NCBI RefSeq assembly: GCF_003369915.1
Contig: NC_046675.1
Span: 30,504,001-30,568,000, forward strand
DNA: 64,000 nucleotides
Direction of reading: 5' to 3'
Origin: Drosophila miranda
Taxonomy: Eukaryota; Arthropoda; Insecta; Diptera; Drosophilidae
Positions 22,256 to 33,290 of the stretch are shown here, piece after piece; the stretch's first letter is position 1; every line of letters begins with the position of its first letter. The notes under the pieces are model-generated. The model was not told where the DNA came from and ran no database searches. It saw only the letters and a program-made list of their open reading frames with translations. The translations under genes and the position numbers were made by a program.

Positions 22256-24150
22256 GCGAACTGTGAACCGACGCCTTCCTCTGCGACACCCAGTTACGTC
22301 CAAGCTTTGCCTAGATTTTAGAGCTTCAGGTTTACTTTAATAGTGTTATCGAATATCAATAGGTATATCGAATATATATATCATAGACAGAAACAATCGG
22401 CAATGTGTGCGCACAATATAATTTAAGGCTTGAATTTACACCAAAATGGAGGCACACAAAAATGAATGAATGAAAAGAATTTGATCTGTTTTGGTGTAAA
22501 TTTGTTGTAGGCTTTTGTTAGCATTTGTTTTTGGCAACAAGTTTTGAAACAAGGCAAATAATTTGATCATGTTCCACTTCTGTATCTAAATAGTTGTTCC
22601 AATCATTAGATAAACCAATGTATCTACAATCTATGTATCTTTTGGAGCCAAAACAAATATACTTTAAAGTTTAAAGGGAGAGACCCTAAGTAACAGATCA
22701 GATAAAGACTACAAAATGTGGAGAAAATTAATATAAACAAATATGTTCACATATTTTAGAGAAATATGTTAAATATTTAAACAAAAATGTCACAAATCAT
22801 AGAATTTAATGGAAATTACAATTAGCTAAAGATTTCTCACGACTTTGTTCAAATTATTTGCCTGAGCTTCAAAATGCCAACAGTTCGAAATATTTAAAGC
22901 ACAAAAAAAATAGATAGAAAACCCATAGCATACAAATTAGCCAACAAATTAACAAATAAACATACGAAAATGTCTATGAACAAATTTTTAAATAAATTAA
23001 AAATTAAAACTGATTTATTTAGTTAAGCTCTAAAAACTTCCTAGAATCAAAAGAATTTTTAGAACAAAAGTCTGTCTTTGGACCGCCCTTTCTCTCTGAC
23101 AGCCAAATAAACGAAAGACTTTCACGGGAATTTAATCACTCATTTCTCAAAACATCCAGCCCGCCTATTTATCGAATACTTTTTTATGTCTAAAGATACT
23201 GATCTTCTCAAAGCACTCAATTTTATACGCTTAAGTTTTTTACACGATGCCCCCCACAACCATGATATAATTTATTTCTCCCACTTAATTTATACATTTT
23301 TTTTAGGATTTAAATACTTAAGCACGGATTGAATATGTTGATTGATGGAACTTTTGTATCGTTCGAAAGCAATCTCATCTTTTAGTCTTAAGCGCACAAA
23401 ATGCAATTACAAAAAATACGAACAAGGATTTTCTTTAAGGTGCTTATAATTCTCAAAAAAGAAAACACACATATTTTTGTATACAGATTTTTTTTGAGTT
23501 TTTAGTTTTGTGGTAAAACTAATTCTAATTTCATTTACTTAAGCGAACAAGCAAATAAAATGTTAATATAATTACAAAAAAAACTTAAACTGAAGGTTCA
23601 AGGATAATTTCTATGTACCCTGTGGGATGTATTGTTGTTGTTGTATTGTTGTTGATTGAAAATTCATTTTATTTTGAGAGGAAAAATCTGTGGGAATAGA
23701 TGGTTTGATATACTCCCAAAATGGTCATAAAGTGCTCTCAAAATGCTCCTAAAAAGCTCATAAGATGCTGCTTAAATGTTCCTCAAATTCTCTTGAAATG
23801 CTTCTAAAATTCTCTTAAAATTCTTGTTAAATCGGGGGTATTTTTATTTATATTTTTTTAATCATATCAAACTATTACCGAAAAAATGAAAGAATTTTTG
23901 TTATGGTTTGATATTTTTAATGGATCTATTTCTAGTGGATTTATAAAGTGGATCTCTGCGTTTGGTTGCTGATGCTTGGTGCTTCAGAGAAATTATAGAC
24001 GAAAAATGTGAATTTAATTTATCAGGAGAATTTGTACTTTTAAAATATTTTTCTTATATTTATTAAAAAAAATTAACTAGGATTAAATACCCTATTATTT
24101 AAAATAATTTGAAGAGCAATGGCCTTTAGCCACACCAAACAGAAGCATTT
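22256..24150. other. Arrestin 3' UTR and AT-rich non-coding DNA
   Basis: Several AATAAA-type signals follow the arrestin stop codon. There is no gene. Around 23715-23830 a degenerate short repeat with words like CTCAAAATGCTCCTAAAA recurs about every 14-18 bases. Confidence 0.6.
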
Positions 24151-24156
24151 AAAGAG

Positions 24157-24670
24157 GGTATCCCAGGCAGAAACGCAATTAAATCGACCGATTGGCGCTG
24201 CTGCATGACGCGCGATCACAGAGAATAAGTTTTGCCAGAGAGAGTGCTTCTTTTCGGCTATAACCTTCCATAAAGAAGCTGCCCTTGGACTGATTTTTAG
24301 CTCCAGCTTAACCAAATCGTCCGAGTGGTGCTGCCGCATTACGCGTATTCACAGAGAATAGCTTTCTGCTGTCTTCGTTCATAATCTTCCATAAAGAAGC
24401 TGCCCTTGGACTGATTTTTAGCTCCAGCTTAACCAAATCGGCCGAGTGGTGCTGCCGCATTACGCGTATTCACAGAGATTGACTTTCTCCTGAAAGATTG
24501 CTGGTCTTTGAATATAACCTTTCACAAAGCAGTAGCTCTTGGAATATTTTAAGACTCCAGTTTAACCAAATCGACCGAGAGGCGCTGCCGCATGATGCGT
24601 ATTCACAGAGATTAAGTTTCTCCTGAGTCTTTCATAAAGAAGCTGCCCTTGGACTTATTTTAAGCCTTAG
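24157..24670. repeat. Four-copy tandem repeat, ~110-150 bp unit
   Basis: Copies begin at about 24170, 24309, 24430 and 24562. Each contains a conserved block (consensus GCTGCCGCATTACGCGTATT then CACAGAGA) and a second block (AAAGAAGCTGCCCTTGGACT), separated by a variable middle. On the minus strand the unit can be read as open frame over most of a copy (for example LVKLELKISPRAASLWK), with stops at some copy borders. I do not recognise it. It could be an unclassified minisatellite, a decayed coding repeat or a small-RNA cluster. Confidence 0.75.
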
Positions 24671-25819
24671 CCATGAAGACCATGCTAATCTTTTAGTTTA
24701 ATACTTGAAGGGTATACAATTGTCGAGTTAACTACTAATTGAAGTACCCTGTAAGTTAAAGCAGGTCATGTTGAACCAGAACCAACCAGAAATGTGGCTA
24801 AAAACCCTCCCGTAACCAGGGCCAGAAAGCAGGGACACTCCTACAAAAAAAAGGGGAAAATAAAAGAAACGTATATATTTTTGTACGTGTTAAATTACAA
24901 TTTCAAGTGCTTGGAAGAAAAGTGCGTTTTTGGCACCGCCTCGACGGCTGAAGTCCCCGTCCAACGTCAACGGTGATGTGTCGCCACGCCCCCACGACCC
25001 CCGACCCCCCCCGAGATTACCTGTGTCTGGAGTAGGACGACCAAGAGTACGAGTTGTAAACGTGTGCGGCTTTTCTAACAAGTAACGGAAGTGTTAAGTC
25101 AGCTGTAATTGTTTTCCTTCATATTTTTGCCACTGGCGAACCCTCCTTCAACTATGTCCACGAGGACGAGGACGACTATTTAGTTTGCCTGGGCCCTAGG
25201 GGGGGGGGGGGGGGGGAATCAGTGAAAACCATAAATTATATTTCACATGGCAATGGTATGCGCCGCGCTGCGCTGCTGGGGTCTGGTCTGAGGGCCTGGC
25301 CTGCATGAAAAGCATACATAAACAAAATTGTTAAATAATAGCGACATTTAGCGGAAGTGTAATGCCTTCCCCCGCATACCCCCACACCCCCCCATTCGGC
25401 AAACTTCAACACGCGGCGACAAACGCTCGTTCCCCCCGCACAGTTTTTTCTTTCAAATTATAGAGGTGCCACTGCTCTGTACCCCCTCCCCCCCATTCCC
25501 CTGTGACCTGCACTTAAATGTCTTAATCGCCTCCCACAATGGGGGCAAGAGGGTTAATGATTTGTTGGCTTTGGGGTGGCAGTGGCAGTGGCAGCAATTT
25601 GAAGCTTTTGCTTTTCGGCATTGAAACGTGCCACTAACTGATATTGAGTATGCGCCATGTGTGGCTCCTGGAAATAGATACAGATACAAATACAGGATTG
25701 ATAAGCACGTGCATACGTGGGGCAAAAGTAATCTATAGTTTGTTCATTTATCTATATTTTTATATAACAATATTGTATGCGGCATAAGGCACGATGGGAG
25801 TATGAAATGGTAGTGCTTT
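24671..25819. other. Intergenic DNA with 18-nt G run
   Basis: No gene is visible. A run of 18 G lies at 25199-25216, and C-rich tracts follow at 25370-25500. Homopolymers of this length are prone to sequencing and assembly error. Confidence 0.5.
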
Positions 25820-26660
25820 TGTGGCTTATCGAATGATTTATTGGGTTGTAGAGTTAATCCAGTGTGGAACAAGGGCTATCGTTTATGGTAAACTAACGAT
25901 GGAAGTTCAATTAACATCGATTAATTATCGCATAAATATTCAAGAATATTAAACTGCTCAATAAGCCACAATTTCGAATGCTATCGATTTATTATCGAAG
26001 CATTTTTAATTATCGAATGATTATTCAATTTTTTAAACATCCCGAAAATGTGGAACTATGTAATAAGCCACAATTTGCCATGTTATCGATTAGTAACTGG
26101 ACTTAAAAAATGCTCGAAAATGTTCAATTATCGAAAAAGCTGCAGTTAAATTAATTTATCGATTAATTATCGATGCACTTTTGGCTGTCGATTAACGATT
26201 GGTGTCTTAAAACAGTTTGGAAAAGCTAATTTGAACAATAAACGATACATAATTATGTTATCGATAAATAATCGAATTTATTTCGAATGATAGATCAACT
26301 ATTGGACTTTAAAAATGATCAAAAAGTGCAATTATCGAAGAAGTCACAATTTAAAATGTTATCGATTAGTAATCGAAATTATTTCTAATGATAGATTAAC
26401 TGTTGGACTTTGAAAATGGTCGAAAGTGTTAAATTAAAATTAGTAATCGATATTATTTTTAATGTGAGATTAATTTTTGGACTTTTAAAATAATCGAAAA
26501 TCTTAAGTTATAGAAGCAGCCACAATTAAATTATGTTATCGATTAATTATCGGTGTATATTTGGCTATCGATTAACTATTGGAGACTTAAGACTACTTAA
26601 AAAAGGTTTTTTTTACAATAAGGGACACTTGATAATGTCATCGATTAATAATCGATGGTT
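25820..26660. repeat. Cluster of ATCGAT / TTATCGATTAAT motifs in a degenerate repeat
   Basis: About twenty ATCGA cores occur in 840 bp, many as the extended words TTATCGATTAATTATCG (for example near 25915, 26157 and 26537) or GTTATCGATTAGTAATCG (near 26080 and 26356). Recurrent companions are AAGCCACAATTT and ATTAACTATTGGACTT, so part of the density comes from an old tandem repeat of about 100-140 bp. CGATA and ATCGAT cores are shared by BEAF-32, DREF and cut-class homeodomain sites, so a regulatory or insulator role is possible. Confidence 0.65.
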
Positions 26661-28689
26661 GAATATAGGCCACAGAAAGTATTTATAAGGAAAATTTTGT
26701 TATAATCCATAAAGATTAGTAGATACCTTCTGATTCGGCTTTCCTTGACCAATTTTCATACCCCAATTGTTCTACCCCATTCCTTGCAGTTAAGAGATGA
26801 GTTTATTTAGTTAACCTTCGGACAAAACTTCCGTCGCATATGGCACAATGAACAAGTTTATATTAAAACTTGAAGCACATGTCTACCCACTCCAAGACTG
26901 TCCTTCTGGTCGGGATTCAGCATACAGCTGCGTCATCGAATGACTGGGAATTAGTTTATCCCAAACCAAAAAAAAAGAGAGAAGAAGGGAGAGAGTTCTG
27001 AGAAAAAAGGGCAAGCATATTTCGTAATGCCAAATAACCAAATCAAAACTAATCAGGCAGAAGTTACTGCCGCACGGCCAGCAGGTGGCATTCATCCGGA
27101 TTTGGGGATTGGGGGACTGGGTGGGTTCTGGCCACAGTGAAAATGGTTTTAAATTGCTGCCTGATTGTCTTTCAAGTTGGACCCAACACTTGTTGGGCCA
27201 TGCCCATTCGATTCCTTGGCAATCTTCTCGACTGTGACTCGAAATTTAATCAAGCGTTGAAATTTTTGCACGTACTCCGTATTTTCTATTTCTATCATAT
27301 TCAATGGCCTCCCAACCAATGCCAATTTCAGCCACACAAAACTCTTGGTCACATGTGGCGGGTGTGTGTGTCCCAGTCCCTGCTCGGACCTGCCACGAGC
27401 TCTCTGGGGGTTGCAACAGTTGCCAAAGACTGTGACCTCCTTCCAAACATATGTATCTTCTTTTTTTCCTTCTTGTGTGTGTCGCTTCATTAAGCTTTTT
27501 TTTTGTGGCACGAACCACAAGCTGTGACGGATTGGAAGGTGCGTGGGTGTGGCACCCTCAAATGTTTCAATAATTAACCAGATTCCAGCTTGTTTCTCAT
27601 ATTTTTTGGTATCTGTGGAACGGTCTAGTCATAGAGATACTAGATTTTGGGGGGGTTTTTCTTGGGCTCCTGCTGCCACATCTCGACTCCTTTTTAATAT
27701 CAATTTGACACAGATGTTGGCCTTTCACGTACTGTGTTCATTTTTCTCTTTTGGCATTTGATTGCAGGACGAGCAGACCGCAAGGGCGCACGGGGCATGG
27801 GGCACACTCGCACAATATGTTGCAATTTCTGTTAATTTTGTTATTGAGACACGTTCGGTCTCTGCATCTGCTGCTGCAGCATGTGCATTGGGGAGACGAG
27901 TATCTTTTGTGGCATCCAAAAGTTCGGGTTTCATTGATTGAGATTGATGCATGGGGGAGCTGCCTGCTCGCTCAATTTGGCAAAAGAAGCCACAGCAAAA
28001 GCTTGCGGTATATGCATATAATTTTCCAAGGAAAGAAATCCCAAAGCCAGTGGGATCTATTGGCCACAACAAAGCACATGCCTCAGAGGCCACACTGAGA
28101 GCAAATTTATAGACGTTTAAGCCTTTTTATGCCAGCAAATCAACTCGATTGAGGTCTTCTCTCTCTCTCTCCAGGCAATTAATAATTCCTTTACAAATAC
28201 AAGGCTTATTTGAGTGGAAATTTGTTGGAAAAGTTTGTGGTTAGACTTTAAATATAATAAACAAAAGCAATTTAAGGGGAAATAAAGCATGAGACTAAGG
28301 CAACGGCTCATCCTTACAGGCGTCATGCAGTAGAGCCCCTCGGTTGATGGCTGGGAATGGCCCCTTGGAAACTGCGAACCCAAAAGATGCGATACGATTG
28401 TAATTTATATGTTTTTCGATCATTTTCGATAGGTAATGTATGTAGATCCGACATCCGACACTAGTCATGCGGTAGAGCCCCTCGGTTGAGTGGGACTGTC
28501 TTTCCAACAAGGATATTGGCTTTACAAAAGAAAATACAAATATAAAGGCTCTCGTTTGGCCCTTCAAGCCTTATGCTGGAGTCGCGCTCTCCAGAGAGCT
28601 TTTGCTTGAGTCTACTACATGTAGAAGCTATGTCTTATGTAGAGTAGAAGTAATGTCTAATGTAGTAATGTCTTTGGGTGCGGGGTTTC
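26661..28689. other. Intergenic region, no gene seen
   Basis: The open frames here overlap on both strands and lack coding bias. Two short related words (TAGAGCCCCTCGGTTGA) occur at about 28332 and 28472 in otherwise unrelated sequence. The right end includes the 3' UTR of the proteasome gene. Confidence 0.5.
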
Positions 28690-29436
28690 TTAAGAGCCTT
28701 GTGAAGATCTTAGCATATTATTCAGCTGCTCTGCAATCTCCATTTCGTCCAGCATCCGAAACTCTGGATGAGCCTTGCTCACAATGCCCACCTCCAAGTG
28801 CAGCGGCTCGAAGCGAATATCCAAGACAGTGCCCAGGCATTCGAGGGCCAGCTGTATGGCCTTCTCCTCGGACATATTACGGGTAACCCCCTTCAAGTGG
28901 GCCGCCAAGAACGCCTCCGCCTGGTCAGCCTGTGGACCCAGGCCACAGCCCTTGTAGCTGTTGCAGTCGGCCCCGGGATCCGTCATGTGGAGCGTGGGGC
29001 CTAGCTTTTCGTCGTACTCGATCAGAATCATGCTGCAGCCGAGCGGACGGATTTCGGGATGCTGCGAGTACACCTGATTGATGTCCGCCATGCGTTCGCA
29101 CAGCGCCTTGGCTGTGACATCGTAGCCGCAGGTGTATCTGAATTTGCTGGCCTCGTTGCGGGACCGCCGCACCTGAAAGTGGGAGTCGCCGATGCGGCCT
29201 GTCATGCCGCAGCCAATCTTTGGGGTGATGCGAAACAAATGCTTCACCGACCGGGGCACGATGGTTTTGTCGGTAATCCGCTTCTGGGTGGCCAGAACTG
29301 CTGCGTTTTTGGTCTTCAGCGCCACTGTGGTGTTCTCCAAGGCTGCCGCTTTCCTGGCATAGTCGATCTGATGTAAATCCCCCGATGGCGAGAAGATGGT
29401 GATCTGCTGATCAAGGCCTGCCCTTAAACGTGACAT
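28690..29436 (-). CDS. Diverged proteasome subunit alpha-1 (PSMA6-type)
   Basis: 248 aa, against 246 for human PSMA6. The alpha-subunit N-terminal signature is present as ITIFSPSGDLHQIDYARKA (about residues 13-31), followed by GCGMTGRIGDS, the PSMA6-typical Y-x-x-x-x-EIRPLGCSMILI stretch, DPGADC and the C-terminal region EMEIAEQLNNML. PSMA6-type subunits form part of the outer ring of the 20S proteasome and have no catalytic Thr. The protein is too diverged to be the main housekeeping copy. Drosophila has several male-germline proteasome paralogues, so a testis-biased paralogue is my inference. The start is the ATG at 29436; the longer frame upstream is crossed by a good acceptor (TCTCCTGTTTGCAG, about 29445-29458), so those residues are leader or intron. 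The coding region has no introns. Confidence 0.88.
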   Translation of the reverse strand: MSRLRAGLDQQITIFSPSGDLHQIDYARKAAALENTTVALKTKNAAVLATQKRITDKTIVPRSVKHLFRITPKIGCGMTGRIGDSHFQVRRSRNEASKFRYTCGYDVTAKALCERMADINQVYSQHPEIRPLGCSMILIEYDEKLGPTLHMTDPGADCNSYKGCGLGPQADQAEAFLAAHLKGVTRNMSEEKAIQLALECLGTVLDIRFEPLHLEVGIVSKAHPEFRMLDEMEIAEQLNNMLRSSQGS

Positions 29437-29799
29437 TTCTGAAGCTGCAAACAGGAGAATATTTATAAAAATATTGTGAAATATTGGATGAAAATTCATT
29501 TAATCTTACTTCTGCTGATGATATGCAGGTTCTTTTCATCAATTCGGAAATATTTTCCACTCTTTTGTTAGGAAAATGGCACTAATGTCAAGATCTGGGA
29601 GTTGTTTTGGAATATATCTCCCTAATACTTTCTCTATGACAACATATTCAAGGAAAACCATGTTTTTTAAAATAATATGTGCCAAATATTCAATATACAA
29701 CGATATTGATAGCTATTTTGTCTTTGGCTGCACCCACACTGCACTTGAACACTCGCCATCTCGCTCCCACAAACAGTTCCCACAGCCACGCACACTTTC
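29437..29799 (-). promoter_or_regulatory. Proteasome paralogue leader and promoter side
   Basis: The acceptor just above the ATG implies a spliced 5' UTR. No canonical promoter motif stands out, and no other gene is seen. Confidence 0.4.
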
Positions 29800-30620
29800 G
29801 CTTTCATTTTAAGCAAGAGAGGGAGACGACGAGAGACAGATTTTATCACCTCATTGGCAGTAGAAGAGGGAGAGCGATACTGTCGCTTTCATTTCGCAGT
29901 AGCAGAGCAATAAGAACGCGAGAGCAGAATCGAATGTCAAATATGAGAGCAATATGCAGGGAAAAGCAGCAAGAGCAAGCCACTAAGCCACTACAACCCA
30001 CTAACTCCCCCTCACCAGAACACTCCCACACACCGACAGGTGCCCACAGCCACACACACTTTCGCTTTCATTTTAAGCTAGAAAGGGAGACGACGAGAGA
30101 CAGATTCGATCACCTCATTGGCAGTAGAAAAGGAAGAGCGATACTTTCGGTTTCATTTTGCAGTAGCAGAGCAATAAGAACGCGAGAGCAGAATCGAATG
30201 TCAAATATGAGAGCAATATGCAGGGAGAAGCAGCAAGAGCAAGCCACTAAGCCACTGCAACCCACTAACTCCCCCTCACCAGAACACTCCCACACACCGA
30301 CAGGTGCCCACAGCCACACACACTTTCGCTTTCATTTGCAGTAGAAACGGGAGAGCGAAACTGTCGCTTTCATTTCGCAGTAGCAGAGCCATAAGAACAT
30401 GAGAGCAGAGAACAGCAGCAAGAGAGCATGGAATGAGCGAACCACTAGACCACCCACTAACTCCCCCTCACTCTCTCATATCGGCAGGTGACCACAGCCA
30501 CACACACTTTCGATCTGCCTTTGCATTAGGAGAGGGAGAGAGGAAGAGCAGAGCGAGCAATTCCAATGAGCGAACAATTAGCAAGAGATTGCAGGTGAGA
30601 GAGCGTGGGAATGAGAAACG
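29800..30620. repeat. 264-bp tandem repeat (two full copies plus partials)
   Basis: The unit is about 264 bp. The copies at about 29810-30073 and 30074-30337 are nearly identical, and a shorter, more diverged continuation runs to about 30600. Each unit contains GAGAGGGAGACGACGAGAGA-like purine runs, CACACACTTTCGCTTTCATT and GAACACTCCCACACACCGAC. Because 264 is a multiple of three, an open frame spans both copies on each strand. The predicted peptides are low-complexity, so I do not call a gene. Confidence 0.8.
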
Positions 30621-30784
30621 AGAGCATGGAACGAGCGTCTGCTAAGCCGGTCACGCATCGCCGTCGCAGTTTTTTCCCCGCCCCCGACCACTTCAGAGGT
30701 CAGCCCCGCGTTTCGGTCCGCGAAAAACGGGTTAATTCGGTAAATCAAATGGAAAGAAGTGTCGCGTATTTGTGCAGTAAAGTG

Positions 30785-31380
30785 TAGGGTTGGCCAAAAA
30801 TGGCCAAAATTAGTGTTTCAGTGCAAAAAAATCAGCAGTCCCCGAACAAAAATGGCGTACAAAAGGCATGGCGAAAGGAAAAAGGCGTGGCGAGGCGAGG
30901 CGATCGGCGAGGGAAAAAGGCGGCAATATATGCAAGAAATGTGCAGAAAGTAAAGTGAAGTGAAGTGTTGTGGTGAACTGATTAAAAACTGATTAAAGAT
31001 TGAAAATGACAAGAAAAGTGTTTTAGTGTAAGAAAAAGAGCGAGGCGATCCACCAGGCAAAATGGCATACAAAAGGCGAGGCGAAAAAGGCAAGGCGAAC
31101 GGCAGGCGAAAAAGGCGGCAAAAGGCGAGCGAAAAAGGCGCAAAAGGCATGGCGGGCGAGGCGATGGAAAAGACGGCAATATGAGCAAAAAGTGAAGTCA
31201 AGTGTTGTGGTAAACTGATTAAACATTGAAAATGGCAAAAAAAAAAGTGCGTAGGCGGTCCACAAACAAAAATGGCATACAAAAGGCAAGGCGAAAAAGG
31301 CGTGCGGAAAAGGCGTCAAAAGGCGTGGCGAGGCGATATAAGCAGAGAAGTGCAAAAAGTGAAGTGATACATAAAAAAAC
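30785..31380. repeat. ~210-bp tandem repeat (2.5 copies) with nested GGCGA words
   Basis: Three copies of AAAATGGCATACAAAAGGC (or one-base variants) lie at about 30848, 31060 and 31268, each followed by AGGCGAAAAAGGCG-type words, then AAAAGTGAAGTGAAGTGTTG and AACTGATTAAA. It is unrelated to the 264-bp repeat beside it. I do not recognise the family. Confidence 0.75.
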
Positions 31381-31770
31381 ATATTATTTGATGCGGTAAT
31401 TCTTTTTTTTTTATGTTTCAAAATCAACAAAATCACCCCTCAGTTCCAGCGTCTTATTTTTTTTTTTTCTTTTTTTGGTCGTTTGGTCACGTGATGTCTT
31501 GCAATGTGTGTTCCCACTCCAGCAGCGAAGAAGCAGCATATAAGAAAGAGCGAGCGCAAATGGTCAGCTCTCTCGCTCAAAGTGTCACAGTAGGAGAGGT
31601 GGCGCTTTGCAAATCTTGGCGAGGTTACGCTCTCTCTCTCTCTTGAAGTGTGCCATGCATTTGATCAAATTATGCAAGCAGCGTCAGAGTGATGCCTCTG
31701 TTGTCGCACCTTTCATTAATGTGGTCTTATTCGAAATGCGTTTGCTGTTTTTTTTTTAAAGAGTGTGGAG

Positions 31771-31963
31771 TATAAATGAAAAGTGTATGAGCGCAGTGCA
31801 GCATTTTTTGTTTTGCGAGTGCTAGAAATATCTTTCCATTTGTCGGGTCTTTCTTTCGTCATTATTCCGGAATCGTTGTGTGTAAACGCAACAACAAATA
31901 CCGAGAAAGAATAACGGTACAAGACGAAGTACAGAATGAAATGGAAGAGGAATAAATTAAAGG
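31771..31963 (+). promoter_or_regulatory. Candidate TATA promoter and first exon
   Basis: TATAAAT at 31771-31777 is followed about 25-30 bp later by a weak Inr-like GCGCAGTGC (from about 31791). A strong 5' splice site AAAG-GTGAGT lies at about 31962. A good acceptor (TTGCCTTCCACAG) near 32100 could pair with it. The only ATG frame before the donor starts MKWKRNKLK and gives about 42 codons if spliced to 32101. This could be the leader of a long-intron gene running right, or a non-coding RNA. Confidence 0.35.
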
Positions 31964-32204
31964 TGAGTGAAATTTATAATTGTAATTGTAGAGCTTAGAA
32001 GATATCCGACTTTAGGTATTATTTACGATTCCACGTCAAAGTAAAGTTTTTCTATCTTCCTGCTTTCCTTCTCTCCTTTTCAACTCTTTGCCTTCCACAG
32101 CTTACAGCGCAGCGTTGTTCCCGTCGGCAAAAATATACGCTGATCTGCTTTCATTCCCTCTCGCTCTGCCTACTTGAAGATAACCCTATCTCTGCCCGCT
32201 AAGC

Positions 32205-32340
32205 TTTGGGTTCTGCCCACTCTTCGGTGGCTTAACTTACAGTTCTGCCTACTCTTAGGAAGCAGAGTTTAAAGTTCTGCCCACTCTTCGGAAGCTTAGC
32301 TTACAGTTCTGCCCACTCTTCGGGTGTTCTGTCTCTCCCA
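32205..32340. repeat. ~35-bp tandem repeat, about four copies
   Basis: The word GTTCTGCCCACTCTTCGG (or one- to two-base variants) recurs four times, with GAAGCTTAGCTTACA-like spacers. Confidence 0.75.
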
Positions 32341-33248
32341 CTCTGCATTGCTGTAGGAGCTTCGGGTCGGTCTCGGGGCGCTTGCGATGTTGTATTTTTC
32401 TGCTTCTTAGTTTTCGCCTACATGGGAATGAAATAAGGAATCACATAAAAAGAATATAAAACTATAGTTGATACATGGAAGGTATATCCCTATCGAAAGC
32501 AGTCCCAAAGATGTACATATTTGCACGCCATCAGAGCAAAAAATGTTTCTGGCAGTCAATAAGTCCATTCTGATTGACAATTAAAATAGTTAAACTGCCA
32601 TAACAAATTCCATGTTGATGTAACACATTTCAAACAAACAATAGGGGCCATTGCCATGGTATGGGATTTTTTTTTTTTCTTGCATCGAATTGTGCAGTTG
32701 GCCGGGTCAATAAATATGCAATTAATGTGCAAAAATCAACATAATCAAATTACGACAGCCGGTTCGATTGACTAAATTGAATTTATAATGATGGAGCAGC
32801 GGCGCGGCAACAGAACGGCAACGAGAAACCATTCGCAAATGCCGCACATTCGATGCTGCCGGGGATAATCAGTTTAGTATTTTGTAATGCCTGGAAAGTA
32901 CGGGTCGCGTGTATGTGTGTATGTGTGTATCTCTGTGGCTGCCATGCAAATTGTTCGCTAAACCATCGATGCAACCGCAAAAAATAGAAACACGCACACA
33001 CAAAACAAATAGAAACAACATTTTATGTTGCATTAACACTTTAATCTGTACCGCTTTATACTTGCATTTGAAATTAAATTAAAGGCATTTTCATTTGCTG
33101 AAAACAAAAAAAAAAAAACACAAAAAAAAAAAATGGTATTTGCAATTGCAATATTTGTATAATGTTCCACCTTCTGGCCTTTATTTATTGGCGTTAACTT
33201 GTGCAAAATGTTAACATTTAATCAAATCAAAACAAGCTAACAAACCAC

Positions 33249-33249
<1 letters not shown>

Positions 33250-33290
<41 letters not shown>
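33250..33290. repeat. Poly(C) run of 41
   Basis: 41 uninterrupted C are followed by one A and six more C. The true length is uncertain because such runs are often miscounted. Confidence 0.85.

Noticed and set aside
24073..24339. 88-codon minus-strand frame in the tandem repeat
   Set aside because: The sister copies carry stops at copy borders, and there is no start or splice support. Kept only as a note in the repeat entry.
29437..29499. Longer N-terminus for the proteasome paralogue
   Set aside because: A good splice acceptor lies within the extension, and the ATG at 29436 gives the normal family start and length.
29679..30344. 221-codon plus-strand frame with an internal repeat
   Set aside because: It spans the 264-bp tandem repeat; openness on both strands follows from the unit being a multiple of three. 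The peptide is low-complexity with no domain.
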